Source: Acidobacteriaceae bacterium (GTDB lineage Bacteria; Acidobacteriota; Terriglobia; Terriglobales; Acidobacteriaceae). From it: a stretch of 35,242 nt of DNA. The position numbers and the translations under genes are program-made. Below the pieces are notes generated by a model. That model made no database searches, was not told the DNA's origin, and worked only from the letters and a program-made list of their open reading frames with translations. The stretch lies in assembly GCA_003132445.1 (NCBI GenBank), contig PKXU01000128.1:27199-62440 (forward strand), read 5' to 3'. Positions within the stretch are counted from its first letter, which is position 1; each line of letters opens with the position of its first letter. Of this stretch, positions 6,938-14,935 are shown piece after piece.

Positions 6938-7411
6938 CTACCAGTCTCCCCAGTGCGAGGCGGTCATCTGCTGGAACTTCATCTTCCACTGGTCGCCTTG
7001 CTTGACCCAAACCGTACTGAAGTGCTGATAGCGCGGCGGCGGACCCTCATCCTGCGCGGGCGGAACGCGCAGCACAACGTCATAGGTCACAATGCCAACG
7101 TCGTTGCCGACCATAACGACTTTCATGTCGTAGGGCTGCAAATTGAGGCCGCCGCCGGCAAACTGATCCAGCATGTCCTGACGATCGTAGAGTTGGCCGT
7201 CGAAGGCGACGAAAGAAAAGTCATTGGTGAGCGTATGTTTGAAGAATGCGACGTCGCCCTTCTTGGCGGCGGCGACAAAACTTTTCTCGGCGTTCATCAG
7301 CGTCTGCTCCAGAGGAGTCAGCAGCTTCGCTGGAGCATTCGCCTGTCCTACTGCGATAATACGAACGCCGAAACAAACGGCAACTAGCAAAACCGCGCAC
7401 CCGCTTTTCAT
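6938..7411 (-). CDS. Exported SnoaL/DUF4440-like (NTF2 fold) protein
   Basis: A 157-residue protein. Signal peptide MKSGCAVLLVAVCFGVRIIA then VGQANA. The body LTPLEQTLMNAEKSFVAAAK, KGDVAFFKHTLTNDFSFVAF, LYDRQDMLDQFAGG and HFSTVWVKQGDQWKMKFQQM has the helix-helix-strand order of DUF4440/SnoaL-like NTF2-fold proteins. The C-terminal SHWGDW is well placed for the last strand. Catalytic residues cannot be assigned; the role is unknown. ATG 7411 is chosen over ATG 7438 because GGAGG lies six bases before it. It lies downstream of hisS on the same strand with heptamer and 14-bp repeats in the 100-base gap, so co-transcription is uncertain. Confidence 0.75.
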   Translation of the reverse strand: MKSGCAVLLVAVCFGVRIIAVGQANAPAKLLTPLEQTLMNAEKSFVAAAKKGDVAFFKHTLTNDFSFVAFDGQLYDRQDMLDQFAGGGLNLQPYDMKVVMVGNDVGIVTYDVVLRVPPAQDEGPPPRYQHFSTVWVKQGDQWKMKFQQMTASHWGDW

Positions 7412-7436
7412 GGCCGCCTCCCCGGATTCCTTCATC

Positions 7437-7464
7437 ATTTGTCATGCCAAATTTGTCATGCCGA
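7437..7464. repeat. 14-bp tandem repeat, 2 units
   Basis: ATTTGTCATGCCAA (7437-7450) and ATTTGTCATGCCGA (7451-7464) differ at one base. They lie between hisS and the SnoaL-like gene and overlap the alternative upstream start of the latter. Confidence 0.8.
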
Positions 7465-7491
7465 CATGGAATGATCGCTGCACTGATAAAA

Positions 7492-7513
7492 AATCAACAA
7501 TCAGAAATCAATC
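7492..7513. repeat. Heptamer repeat (AATCAGA type), 3 units, abutting the hisS stop
   Basis: AATCAAC, AATCAGA, AATCAATC run directly into the hisS stop codon (7512-7514). Same family as the arrays at 6820-6934. Confidence 0.7.
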
Positions 7514-9122
7514 ATCGGGAATGTTGTTCTCGGATTCTCTGGGCCAATTCCGCTCGCGGCACCGAGACCTGCTCGCCCGTTGCCAGATTCTTTAACGAAA
7601 AGGAATCTGCCTTTATTTCGTTTTCGCCGACAATGAGAATGTATTTCGCTCCCGCCTTGGTCGCCGCTTCGAACATCTTCTTCAGACGAAAGCTGCGATC
7701 GCCGAGTTCGACCGTTAAACCTTCCCGCCGCAAATCTCCAGCCAACCGCAGCGCCTTGCGATTCATGCCTTCGCCGACAGGCGCGACATAGACATCCAGA
7801 CCGGCGGTCGCCTCGGAGGCTCTCGCCTGCAGCGCCATTACCAGCCGGTCTTCTCCAATCGCAAATCCAATGCCCGGCGCGGGCTGCGGACTGCCGAGCA
7901 ACTCCGCCAACCCGTCATAGCGTCCGCCACCCAGGATCGCGTTCTGCGCGCCGAGTGCGCCGTGGGTAAATTCGAAGGCAGTTCGAGTGTAATAATCCAG
8001 TCCGCGCACGAGGCGGGGGTTCACTTCGAAAGCGACTCCAGCCTCTTTCAGCAGCGCCTGCACATTCTGAAAATGCTCGCGACTCGCCTCGCCCAGATAA
8101 CTGCTGATGACCGGCAGGGTCGCGATCACGGGCTGATCTTCCGGCACTTTGCAGTCGAAGACCCTCAGCGGATTGGTCACGGCGCGCCGCTGGCAATCGG
8201 CGCACATCTGTCCCACGACCGGTTGCAGCGCCTTGCGCAGCGCGTCATTGTAAGCGGCCCGGTCCTGCGCGTCTCCCACGGAATTGATGTAAAGAGTAAA
8301 GTCCGCGATGCCGAGCCGACGCAGCAGAGTGTCGAGCATTTCCAACAACTCTGCATCGCGAATCGGGTGCTCGCTGCCGGATGATGACGGCCCAATGACC
8401 TCGGCTCCAATCTGATAAAACTGCCGATAACGCCCCTTCTGCGGCCGCTCCCGCCGAAACTGCGGCCCAATGTAATAGAGCTTGTTCAGTCCGCGATCCC
8501 AAAGCTTGTGCTCAATGTAGGCCCGCACCACGCCGGCGGTGTTTTCGGGACGTAGCGTGAGAGATTCAGGGGGATCGTAGCCCTCCGGCATTTCGAGCCC
8601 TTGCACTTCGATTCCATCCTGATTTATCAGCCCGCTGACGCGCTGAGCTTCGGATGACGGAACTACCAGGACATACCGGCTGGGGCGCTCACCAGCAGCG
8701 GATGCGAGTGATTGCCGCTCCGCCTGCATTTTCTTTAATGCGGCCAGCTTCGGACCTCCGGCACCTATTTCGACTATCACAATCTCCCAGACATCGTCTT
8801 CACGAAGCCCCGCGAACACCTGGCCAAACCCAGGCCTTCTTAGCTGCTCGATTTTCTTGTATTTTGGACGGGTTACTAGCCATTTAGTCGCGAGGACCCA
8901 CCTTGGATCATCGCCCGTACGAAAGGTGTACATCTCTTTCGAAACAATGTCGGTCTCTTCGCCCACGCCCCGGGCAAACAGTTCGGTCGCCTCGAAAATC
9001 GGGGTGCGAATTTCCTGAAAGTTGTAAGCGCGGAAGACCTCTCGCGCCTGCGTCTCCACAAAATTCCATAGCGCCGTTTCCGGCGGCAGAAGGTCTCGCG
9101 TTCCTCGGACTGCTTTAATCAT
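7512..9122 (-). CDS. hisS: Histidyl-tRNA synthetase with a large inserted domain
   Basis: Class II synthetase that charges tRNA-His. Motif 1 region RTPIFEATELFARGVGEETD; SLTLRPENTAGVVRAYIEH (~187-205); motif 2 QFRRERPQKGRYRQF (~221-235); the HisRS-specific LVRGLDYYTRTAFEF (~371-385); motif 3 GIGFAIGEDRLVMAL (~417-431); and a C-terminal anticodon-binding domain (LDVYVAPVGEG to the end). Length is 536 aa against about 420-430 for bacterial HisRS. The excess is one insertion, about residues 68-186, between KEMYTF and SLTLRPE, where the usual enzyme has only a short hairpin turn (see 8565-8921). The reading frame is intact and both flanks are well conserved, so the enzyme is probably functional. 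ATG 9122 gives the canonical start MIKAVRGTRDLLPPE. Confidence 0.96.
   Translation of the reverse strand: MIKAVRGTRDLLPPETALWNFVETQAREVFRAYNFQEIRTPIFEATELFARGVGEETDIVSKEMYTFRTGDDPRWVLATKWLVTRPKYKKIEQLRRPGFGQVFAGLREDDVWEIVIVEIGAGGPKLAALKKMQAERQSLASAAGERPSRYVLVVPSSEAQRVSGLINQDGIEVQGLEMPEGYDPPESLTLRPENTAGVVRAYIEHKLWDRGLNKLYYIGPQFRRERPQKGRYRQFYQIGAEVIGPSSSGSEHPIRDAELLEMLDTLLRRLGIADFTLYINSVGDAQDRAAYNDALRKALQPVVGQMCADCQRRAVTNPLRVFDCKVPEDQPVIATLPVISSYLGEASREHFQNVQALLKEAGVAFEVNPRLVRGLDYYTRTAFEFTHGALGAQNAILGGGRYDGLAELLGSPQPAPGIGFAIGEDRLVMALQARASEATAGLDVYVAPVGEGMNRKALRLAGDLRREGLTVELGDRSFRLKKMFEAATKAGAKYILIVGENEIKADSFSLKNLATGEQVSVPRAELAQRIREQHSR
8565..8921 (-). other. Inserted ~119-residue domain within HisRS
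   Basis: Covers residues about 68-186 of HisRS. It begins RTGDDPRWVLATKWLVTRPK, has a central VWEIVIVEIGAGG, a helix LAALKKMQAERQSLASAAGE, a strand RYVLVVPSSEAQRVSG, and ends GIEVQGLEMPEGYDPPE. The order strand-helix-strand-helix-strand with VEI, then RYVLVVP, then GIEVQGLE resembles the core of PD-(D/E)XK-fold domains such as the NucS C-terminal half (VVVELK, then GILVAP, then GLEFVEL). The Lys of E-x-K is replaced (EIG), so nuclease activity is unlikely. Fold assignment is inference from pattern only; it could instead be a lineage-specific tRNA-contacting insert. There are no heptamer repeats in it. Confidence 0.6.
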
Positions 9123-9140
9123 CCAGTTCCCAATCTTCCC

Positions 9141-9293
9141 GTCCCATAGGGACGCCTGACAGTAGCCCGCCGCTTCAGCGGCGGGTAATGCGGCATCGGA
9201 GTCCGTGCCGTAGGCACGGCCGAAACCCCTCCACGGCTTCAGGCGTCCCTAACGTTGAAACGCCGGGCTATTATCAAACGTCCCTCCGGGACG
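9141..9293. repeat. Nested palindromic (REP-like) element
   Basis: Outer arms AGGGACGCCTGA (9148-9159) and TCAGGCGTCCCT (9239-9250) are exact complements. Inside are CCCGCCGC-TTCA-GCGGCGGG (9166-9185) and CCGTGCC-GTA-GGCACGG (9203-9219). Further small hairpins are GTCCC-ATA-GGGAC (9141-9153) and CGTCCC-TCC-GGGACG (9279-9293). It lies in the gap between hisS and the gamma-carbonic anhydrase gene. Such structured elements are usually dispersed genome-wide and mobilised by RAYT-type transposases; none is in this window. Confidence 0.7.
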
Positions 9294-9305
9294 ATTTGCC
9301 TTTCC

Positions 9306-9340
9306 CGAGGTCTGATGTCTGAGGCCCGAGGTCGGCTCCG
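9306..9340. repeat. Heptamer tandem repeat (CGAGGTC type), 5 units
   Basis: CGAGGTC, TGATGTC, TGAGGCC, CGAGGTC, GGCTCCG are contiguous 7-mers ending three bases before the stop codon of the gamma-carbonic anhydrase gene. The unit is the reverse complement of the TCAGACC/TCGGACC units inside the methylthiotransferase gene. Confidence 0.8.
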
Positions 9341-9343
9341 AGC

Positions 9344-9856
9344 CTACCGCTCGCGCAAATATTCATCCTTGTAGCCTAAATAATTACGGGCGTAGCGCAT
9401 AATCGCTTCCTCGTCTGCGGGCTCCAGCTTGCGGCGAAACTTTCCGGGAGAGCCCATCCATAGCGATCCCGGTTCAACCACCGTTTTCTCTGGAATCAGC
9501 GTGCCTGCGGCGATAATCGATCCTGCGCCGATTTTTGCGCCGTTCAAAATAATCGATCCCATCCCGATCAGGCAGCGATCCTCGATCACGCAGCCGTGCA
9601 GCGTTACCGAATGCCCTACCGTGACGTACTCGCCCAAATAGACGCCCCATTGGTTCTTCATCCCGTGCAACACGCTGTTGTCTTGTACGTTGGAGTGCGA
9701 GCCAATTCGAATCTCGTGCACGTCTCCGCGGATTACTGCATTCATCCACACCGAAGCGTGCTCGCCCAGCACCACGTCGCCAATAATCTGCGCCGAGGCG
9801 TCGACGTAACAGGTTTCTGGAATTGTCGGCCGCACACCTTTATACGATCGAATCAT
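9344..9856 (-). CDS. Gamma-carbonic anhydrase-like left-handed beta-helix protein
   Basis: A 170-residue hexapeptide-repeat protein. It opens MIRSYKGVRPTIPETCYVDA and continues with left-handed beta-helix coils (AQIIGDVVLGEHASVWMNAV, IRGDVHEIRIGSHSNVQDNS and so on) and a C-terminal helix EEAIMRYARNYLGYKDEY. The three zinc-ligand histidines of the gamma-class are present: H64 (VLHG), H82 (VGHS) and H87 (TLHG). The conserved R43/D45 (IRGD) and Q58/D59 (VQDN) are there too. It could hydrate CO2 or, like PaaY/CaiE relatives, act on a thioester; the sequence alone does not decide. ATG 9856 has GGAAGG-like sequence upstream. It is separated from hisS by repeats. Confidence 0.9.
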   Translation of the reverse strand: MIRSYKGVRPTIPETCYVDASAQIIGDVVLGEHASVWMNAVIRGDVHEIRIGSHSNVQDNSVLHGMKNQWGVYLGEYVTVGHSVTLHGCVIEDRCLIGMGSIILNGAKIGAGSIIAAGTLIPEKTVVEPGSLWMGSPGKFRRKLEPADEEAIMRYARNYLGYKDEYLRER

Positions 9857-9893
9857 AGTTTCGGAAGGAAATTAAAATACCACGACCGAGCCA

Positions 9894-9922
9894 TGTGAGG
9901 ACAGCCGCCCCTTCGACTGTCC
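9894..9922. repeat. Dispersed palindromic element family A, truncated copy 1
   Basis: GTGAGGACAGCCGCCCCTTC followed by GACTGTCCG lacks the middle part present in copies 2 and 3 but keeps the outer GGACAG/CTGTCC arms. It lies in the divergent gap before the TonB receptor. Confidence 0.65.
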
Positions 9923-9941
9923 GCTGCAGAAAATCGAGTCT

Positions 9942-9983
9942 CAGGTTTGCCTCATCAGGTTTGTCCCATCGGCTTTGTCTCAC
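9942..9983. repeat. 14-bp tandem repeat, 3 units
   Basis: CAGGTTTGCCTCAT (9942-9955), CAGGTTTGTCCCAT (9956-9969) and CGGCTTTGTCTCAC (9970-9983) are contiguous. They are upstream of the receptor start at 10190 and could be read in an N-terminal extension of that frame, one reason to reject the extension. Confidence 0.8.
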
Positions 9984-10189
9984 GCGTTCGCCATGCAGGT
10001 TGTGCTGATGTGTTTTCCGTGGTGAAAGCTTCCCATTCCCACTCCGGGAAGCATTCCAAAAAAGTATCTATGAAATCGAGAAATCACGCTTCCTCCATGC
10101 TATACAAACCTTGGCTTCCTCCTGTCCCGCGTCCGGTGAACGCGTGTCGGGCCGTCCTTCCGAGTTGTTGCAAACTCAGAGGCGAGCCT

Positions 10190-13100
10190 ATGTCTTCGAC
10201 GCGCAAGATTCCGGCAGTCACTTTCTTTGAAGTCTCGTTCTTTCTGCTTGCGACGTGTGCATCTATTAGCGCTCAGGACGCGACCGGGGCCATCCGCGGC
10301 ACGGTGCTCGACTCATCCGGCAGCCGTATAGCTCAGGCTTCGATTGCGATTGTGAACACGGCGACCGGCAAGCTCTATACGGCGATCAGCGATGCGGAAG
10401 GCTCGTTCGCGCTGGACCTGCTGCCGCCCGGCGATTATTCCGCACGCGTGGTCGCGGAAGGCATGTCCCCTCAAGTTACTCCCGAGTTGCGGGTGGAGAT
10501 TGGCGGCGTTACCAGCCTGGAATTTCGCCTTACGATTGCCGGCGCGCACGAAAATGTCACGGTCTCGGCAGAGCCTACTCTGGTCGATACACAGCCTACA
10601 GCCGTCTCCACGCTGCTGGACGAGCGCGCCCTGAACGATATGCCGCTGAATGGCCGCCGTTTCGCCGATCTCGCGTTGTTCTCGCCCGGAGTCACGCAAG
10701 ATCCACGGAGTCTTACCTCCGCCACGAATGGGGATCTTTCTTTCGGCGGCATTCGCGGATTTCAAAATACTTTTCTGGTGGATGGCGGCGACTACAACAA
10801 TGCTTTTTTTGCCCAGCCTCGCGGCCGCGATCGAGCGCCCTTCGAAATTTCTACCGAAGTGGTGCAGGAGTTCCGCGTCTCCACCAATTCCTACGGCGCC
10901 GAACAAGGGCGCTCGGGAGGCGCTGTGGTCAATGTCGTTACAAAGTCAGGCTCCAATCACCTGCATGGCACTTCGTTTTATCACTTCCGCGACAGCTCTT
11001 TAGGGGCCGATGATCCTTTCCTGGCGTTTCGCCCGCACAATCGGCAGCAGCAGCTCGGAGGCACCATCGGCGGTCCGCTCAAGCGCAACAAAGTTTTCTT
11101 CTTCGCCGGATTCGATCAACACATCTTTCACTCCCCCAACGTGGTCGAATTTCTCGACGGCAGTTCGCAGGTCATTCCTGCAGCTGGCATCGGACCTTAC
11201 ACTCCCGGAGATTACGAGCCCTCCGATCAGGCGCTGGTTTTTGCTGCCGCGGCGCAACTGACTTCGCTAGCGGGAGAATATCCCGCGGCGCAGATCGGCA
11301 ACACTTCTTACATCAAGCTCGATGCCAATCTCACGCCTCGCCACCAACTCGCGCTGCGCCTGAATACGACGAATTATTGGGGAGCCAACAACGTTTTCCT
11401 CGATCCCGCCAGTCCCGTCACCTATGACTCCATCAGCGACAACGGCCAGGAACAAGTTGCCACCGAAACCGCGTCGATCTCGCTGACTTCCAGCCTTTCG
11501 CCGCGCTGGATCAGCCATCTGCGCGCCCAGTTCTCGATCGATCTGCAGCAGTCGTATAGCAATACCAGCAACGTGCTGATCAAAATTCCGGACATTATTG
11601 ACGGCATTGGCCGCTCCGACCTTCTTCCCCGTCAAACTCGTGAGCATCGCCTGCACCTCGCCGAGACTGTCAGCCTCGAAGGCAGCCGCAATTCGTGGAA
11701 GTTTGGCGGCGACGGGTTGCTAACCAACATTTATGATTTCTTTCCCAGCCAGCAGAGCGGCGAATATTTGTTTTACCCCATCAAGGTCAATCCCTTTACT
11801 TATGAGCCGATGGAATCGGGTCTGCCGCTTTCGCCGCTGCGCGCCTACGCGCACGAAGTGCCGCATTATTATCTGCAAAGTTTTGGCGGAGCAACTTCGA
11901 CTCCGAACACCAACGAATACGCCGCCTTCGCGCAGGATGCGATTCGCGTGACCGACCATCTCGCGCTCAATCTTGGCGTCCGCTGGGACCTGCAAACTTT
12001 TACTACGGCAGGACTGCTCTCCAATCCGCTGTTTCCGCCTTCGGGCAAAGTTCCTTTCAAACCCGATAACTTTGCCCCGCGCGCCGGGTTCGCTTATTCA
12101 TTCGGAAACAGGCGTCCTTTAGTCGTTCGCGGCGGATACGGCATCTTCTTTGTACGCATTCCTCAGATTTACAACTCCGTCATTCAAACCGACAACGGCA
12201 TTACCGACTCGCAAGTCTTTCTCAACAACACGGATTATTTCGACCACCAGTTTTTTCCCAGCTATCCGAACCCGCTGGTGGCGTGCCCGCTCACCTTCAC
12301 GACGTGCTCGCTTCCCACCGGATTCACCGAGGGCGTCACCCACGACCTATCGGCCTTCGCCACGAACTTTGTTACTCCACGCGTGCAGCAGGCGAACCTC
12401 ACTCTTGAAAAGGAGCTCGTCGAGCACACCACCGTTTCTTTATCGTTTCTGACTGTTCGCGGCGAACACCTCATCCGCGCGCTCGACGTAAATCTTCCCG
12501 AGCCCACGCCAGCGATATATCCCATCTTCGATTCCACAGGATCCATTTTTCAGGGCGGCTACTACACGGTGGATTCGTTCGCTACGTGGCAGTTCACGCA
12601 ATCGCTGACGTGCCCGTTTCCGCCGTGCATCAATCCTTTGGGCCGTCCTATCGCGCAACTCGGCGCCATCGATGAATTCCAGAGCGCGGCTTCCAGCTAT
12701 TACAACGGAGCCACGCTTTCCATCAATCGCCGCGTCTCGCGTGGCACTTATCTGCGCCTCTCCTATACGTTCGCGCATGCCATTGACGACGGCCAGGATG
12801 CTCTGGTCGCGGGCCAACCCGCCACCGTGCAGAACGCCTACGATCCCAGCGCCGAGCGCGGGCCCAGCACCACCGACCAGCGGCAGCGGCTGGTAGTCGC
12901 ATTCTCCGCCGAGCCTCATCCTTTTCATCGGGGCCAGGAATTTCTCGGTCACATCTTCAACCAGTGGCAAATTTCCAGCGTGGTCAACTACGGTAGTGGA
13001 CGCCCATTCAGCGCCACTGTTGCCGGCGATCCCAACCAGGACGGGAACGACCTCAACGACCGTCTGCCGGGCTATACCCGCAACGGCTTCACTGGACCTG

Positions 13101-13384
13101 ACTATGCGACCGCCGACCTGCGTCTCGCCAAAACCATGCACCTGGGCGAGCGTTACAAGCTGAGTCTCGTCGGCGACTCGTTTAACCTGTTCAATCGCGA
13201 TAACCAGCGAGTCACCATCACCTCCAACGGCCTGGTGAACAACGCCAGTACGTTTGTAACGAACTCCGTCGTGGCCAATATTGCTCCTTACCCCGGCTAC
13301 TACGAGTTGCCCACTAACTTCATGAAACCCACGGCTGCCTTTGCTCCCAGGCAAGTGCAGTTGTCGCTGAAATTAGTGTTCTGA
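10190..13384 (+). CDS. TonB-dependent receptor with carboxypeptidase-regulatory-like N-terminal domain (Oar-like)
   Basis: A 1064-residue outer-membrane protein. Signal peptide SSTRKIPAVTFFEVSFFLLA, cleaved near ISAQ. Residues about 30-115 are a carboxypeptidase-regulatory-like beta-sandwich (GAIRGTVLDSSGSRIAQASI, SDAEGSFALDLLPPGDYSAR). A plug domain follows (LNDMPLNGRRFADLALFSPG, GGIRGFQNTFLVDGGDYNN, VVQEFRVSTNSYGAEQGRSG). The rest is a large beta-barrel ending QVQLSLKLVF, with the terminal Phe expected of barrel proteins. This type is greatly expanded in Acidobacteria; the ligand is unknown, with polysaccharide or peptide fragments most likely. Start 10190 is chosen because a signal peptide begins there with AGAGG upstream; the frame extends to 9947 through repeats. 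No partner SusD-like gene is nearby. Confidence 0.93.
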   Translation: MSSTRKIPAVTFFEVSFFLLATCASISAQDATGAIRGTVLDSSGSRIAQASIAIVNTATGKLYTAISDAEGSFALDLLPPGDYSARVVAEGMSPQVTPELRVEIGGVTSLEFRLTIAGAHENVTVSAEPTLVDTQPTAVSTLLDERALNDMPLNGRRFADLALFSPGVTQDPRSLTSATNGDLSFGGIRGFQNTFLVDGGDYNNAFFAQPRGRDRAPFEISTEVVQEFRVSTNSYGAEQGRSGGAVVNVVTKSGSNHLHGTSFYHFRDSSLGADDPFLAFRPHNRQQQLGGTIGGPLKRNKVFFFAGFDQHIFHSPNVVEFLDGSSQVIPAAGIGPYTPGDYEPSDQALVFAAAAQLTSLAGEYPAAQIGNTSYIKLDANLTPRHQLALRLNTTNYWGANNVFLDPASPVTYDSISDNGQEQVATETASISLTSSLSPRWISHLRAQFSIDLQQSYSNTSNVLIKIPDIIDGIGRSDLLPRQTREHRLHLAETVSLEGSRNSWKFGGDGLLTNIYDFFPSQQSGEYLFYPIKVNPFTYEPMESGLPLSPLRAYAHEVPHYYLQSFGGATSTPNTNEYAAFAQDAIRVTDHLALNLGVRWDLQTFTTAGLLSNPLFPPSGKVPFKPDNFAPRAGFAYSFGNRRPLVVRGGYGIFFVRIPQIYNSVIQTDNGITDSQVFLNNTDYFDHQFFPSYPNPLVACPLTFTTCSLPTGFTEGVTHDLSAFATNFVTPRVQQANLTLEKELVEHTTVSLSFLTVRGEHLIRALDVNLPEPTPAIYPIFDSTGSIFQGGYYTVDSFATWQFTQSLTCPFPPCINPLGRPIAQLGAIDEFQSAASSYYNGATLSINRRVSRGTYLRLSYTFAHAIDDGQDALVAGQPATVQNAYDPSAERGPSTTDQRQRLVVAFSAEPHPFHRGQEFLGHIFNQWQISSVVNYGSGRPFSATVAGDPNQDGNDLNDRLPGYTRNGFTGPDYATADLRLAKTMHLGERYKLSLVGDSFNLFNRDNQRVTITSNGLVNNASTFVTNSVVANIAPYPGYYELPTNFMKPTAAFAPRQVQLSLKLVF

Positions 13385-13423
13385 GCATGTTTACGCGGGG
13401 ACTTTGTATGTAAGGATTTTTTA

Positions 13424-13492
13424 TGTGGGGACAGCCGCCCCTTCGGCAGCCTCAGGGCAGGCTCTCGGCTGTCCGTCGAGCGCAGCTCGACT
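13424..13492. repeat. Dispersed palindromic element family A, copy 2
   Basis: Starts ATGTGGGGACAGCCGCCCCT and ends GAGCGCAGCTCGAC. Inverted arms GGACAGCCG and CGGCTGTCC enclose CCTTCGGCAGCCTCAGGG; a small TCGAGC/GCTCGA hairpin follows. About 90% identical by eye to copy 3 at 15055, in the same orientation. Copies 2 and 3 bracket the APC permease gene. Confidence 0.85.
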
Positions 13493-13552
13493 TGAGGATA
13501 ATGAATGCAGGTGGAAAGTTCGACCGTGCAGTTCGTGTTGAACGAGAGGAAA

Positions 13553-14935
13553 TTATTCTGATCCAGAATTGTTTGACCCAGAATTGTCTGACGCGCGCCG
13601 CAACTTCCGCCACCGATAAAAGAACGGAACTCCCGCGGCAATCACCAGCAGCCCCAACGTCGAGCGCACCGGCCGCACCAGCCACAAATTGATCGTCAAC
13701 GCTACTGCGGCAAATAAAAAAATGAACGGAGTCCATGGGTAGCCCCAGGCGCGATAAGGTCGTGGAAGCGCGGGCTCGGTCCGGCGTAATCGAAGTACAG
13801 CAATCGCCGTCAACGCGAAAAAAATCCACACGGCAAATACAAACAGCGAATACAGTTCTTCAAAAGTTCCCGTCAAGGCCAGCAGCGCCGCCACGCATCC
13901 CAGAAAAATCAGCGATCCGCTCGGAGTATGAAACGAGGGTTGGATGCGTTTGGCGAACTGAAAGAAAACTCCATCCCGCGCCATCGCGTAAGGAATGCGC
14001 GCTCCCGTCATTATCACCACATGCAACGCTCCCAGCGCCGATATCGCCATCGCCGCCGTGAGCCATGCGGCTCCGCGCGACCCGGCAAATGAGCGCACCA
14101 CATCCGACGCGACGTGCTGCGAAGCGGCGATCTCCGCGAAGGGCAAAGTGTAGAAGTACACCACATTCGCCAGCAGATACAATCCACCCACTGTGAGCAG
14201 TCCCAAAATAATTGCAATCGGAATATTTTTTTGCGGCTGTACGATCTCTTCGCCCAGGTCGCCCAGATCGTTAAACCCGTTGTAGGCCCACATGGCAGGA
14301 ACCAGCGCGGTCAGCACGGCCGCAATCGTTCCCCAACCCCAAGGCTGCACCACCGGAAGGGCTCGACTCCCATGCTGGTGTCCCAGCAAAACACCCGCAA
14401 TCACAATCGCCAGAATCGTTCCCATCTTCAGACAGGTCAAAAAAATCTGAATCGCTCCGCCCATGCGCACACTTAAATAATTGATCGCAGTGACCAGCAA
14501 GATAACCAGTGCTGCCAGCGGCTGGGCCGCAGTAAAAACAAACTCGTAACTTCCGAGATGTCCGTGGAACAGCGGCGTGTCCACAATCGGAAATAAAAAT
14601 CCGGCGAAGCGCAGAAATCCCGCCGCGAGGGTCGCCATGCCCACAGGCCGCTCCAGAAAAGAACTCATCCAACCAAAAAGAAATCCCCATAGAGGACCGA
14701 GCCCGCGATTCAAATAGACGTAAGGCCCGCCGGCCTTGGGAAATGCCGCGCCCAGCTCGGCATAGCAAAACGCGCCGCACAGCACAATAAAGCCGCCAAC
14801 GATCCACGCCACAAAGACGAGCGTGGCTGAGCCGACGATGCGAGCCATGTCGCTAGCAACGAGAAACACTCCCGTACCGATGGTGTCGCCGATCACAATC
14901 GCAGTCGCCGACCACAGTCCCAGCCCACGTATCAA
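13553..14935 (-). CDS. APC-superfamily amino acid permease
   Basis: A 460-residue inner-membrane transporter with about 12 hydrophobic segments. It opens LIRGLGLWSATAIVIGDTIG followed by TGVFL, the TM1 helix break (GxxIGxGxF) that binds the amino-acid backbone in APC carriers. FPKAGGPYVYLNRGLGPLWG and TM6 VPAMWAYNGFNDLGDLGEEI are also typical. The C-terminus ends SDNSGSNNSGSE, encoded by a 15-bp tandem repeat. The true start is probably upstream of 14935 (a TTG without a ribosome-binding site). In the same frame a CTG at 14962 is preceded by GAGG at five bases and would give MAQQTEKTDLIRGLG; no ATG or GTG exists before the upstream stop at 15017. Substrate unknown; its neighbour is a D-amino-acid enzyme. 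Confidence 0.88.
   Translation of the reverse strand: MIRGLGLWSATAIVIGDTIGTGVFLVASDMARIVGSATLVFVAWIVGGFIVLCGAFCYAELGAAFPKAGGPYVYLNRGLGPLWGFLFGWMSSFLERPVGMATLAAGFLRFAGFLFPIVDTPLFHGHLGSYEFVFTAAQPLAALVILLVTAINYLSVRMGGAIQIFLTCLKMGTILAIVIAGVLLGHQHGSRALPVVQPWGWGTIAAVLTALVPAMWAYNGFNDLGDLGEEIVQPQKNIPIAIILGLLTVGGLYLLANVVYFYTLPFAEIAASQHVASDVVRSFAGSRGAAWLTAAMAISALGALHVVIMTGARIPYAMARDGVFFQFAKRIQPSFHTPSGSLIFLGCVAALLALTGTFEELYSLFVFAVWIFFALTAIAVLRLRRTEPALPRPYRAWGYPWTPFIFLFAAVALTINLWLVRPVRSTLGLLVIAAGVPFFYRWRKLRRASDNSGSNNSGSE
13563..13592. repeat. 15-bp tandem repeat, 2 units, at the 3' end of the permease gene
   Basis: CCAGAATTGTTTGAC (13563-13577) and CCAGAATTGTCTGAC (13578-13592) differ at one base; a partial third unit runs into the stop codon. 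It encodes the C-terminal (D/N)NSGS repeat of the permease. Confidence 0.85.

Noticed and set aside
6820..7513. CRISPR array
   Set aside because: The repeats are 7 bp and contiguous with no spacers, and no cas genes are present.
8565..8921. Intein or split synthetase gene
   Set aside because: The insertion lacks intein splice motifs (Cys/Ser start, HN-C end) and is in frame with domain-like structure.
12440..13354. Minus-strand open frame of about 300 codons
   Set aside because: Antisense to the TonB receptor, whose barrel sequence is plainly real; the minus frame shows no motifs.
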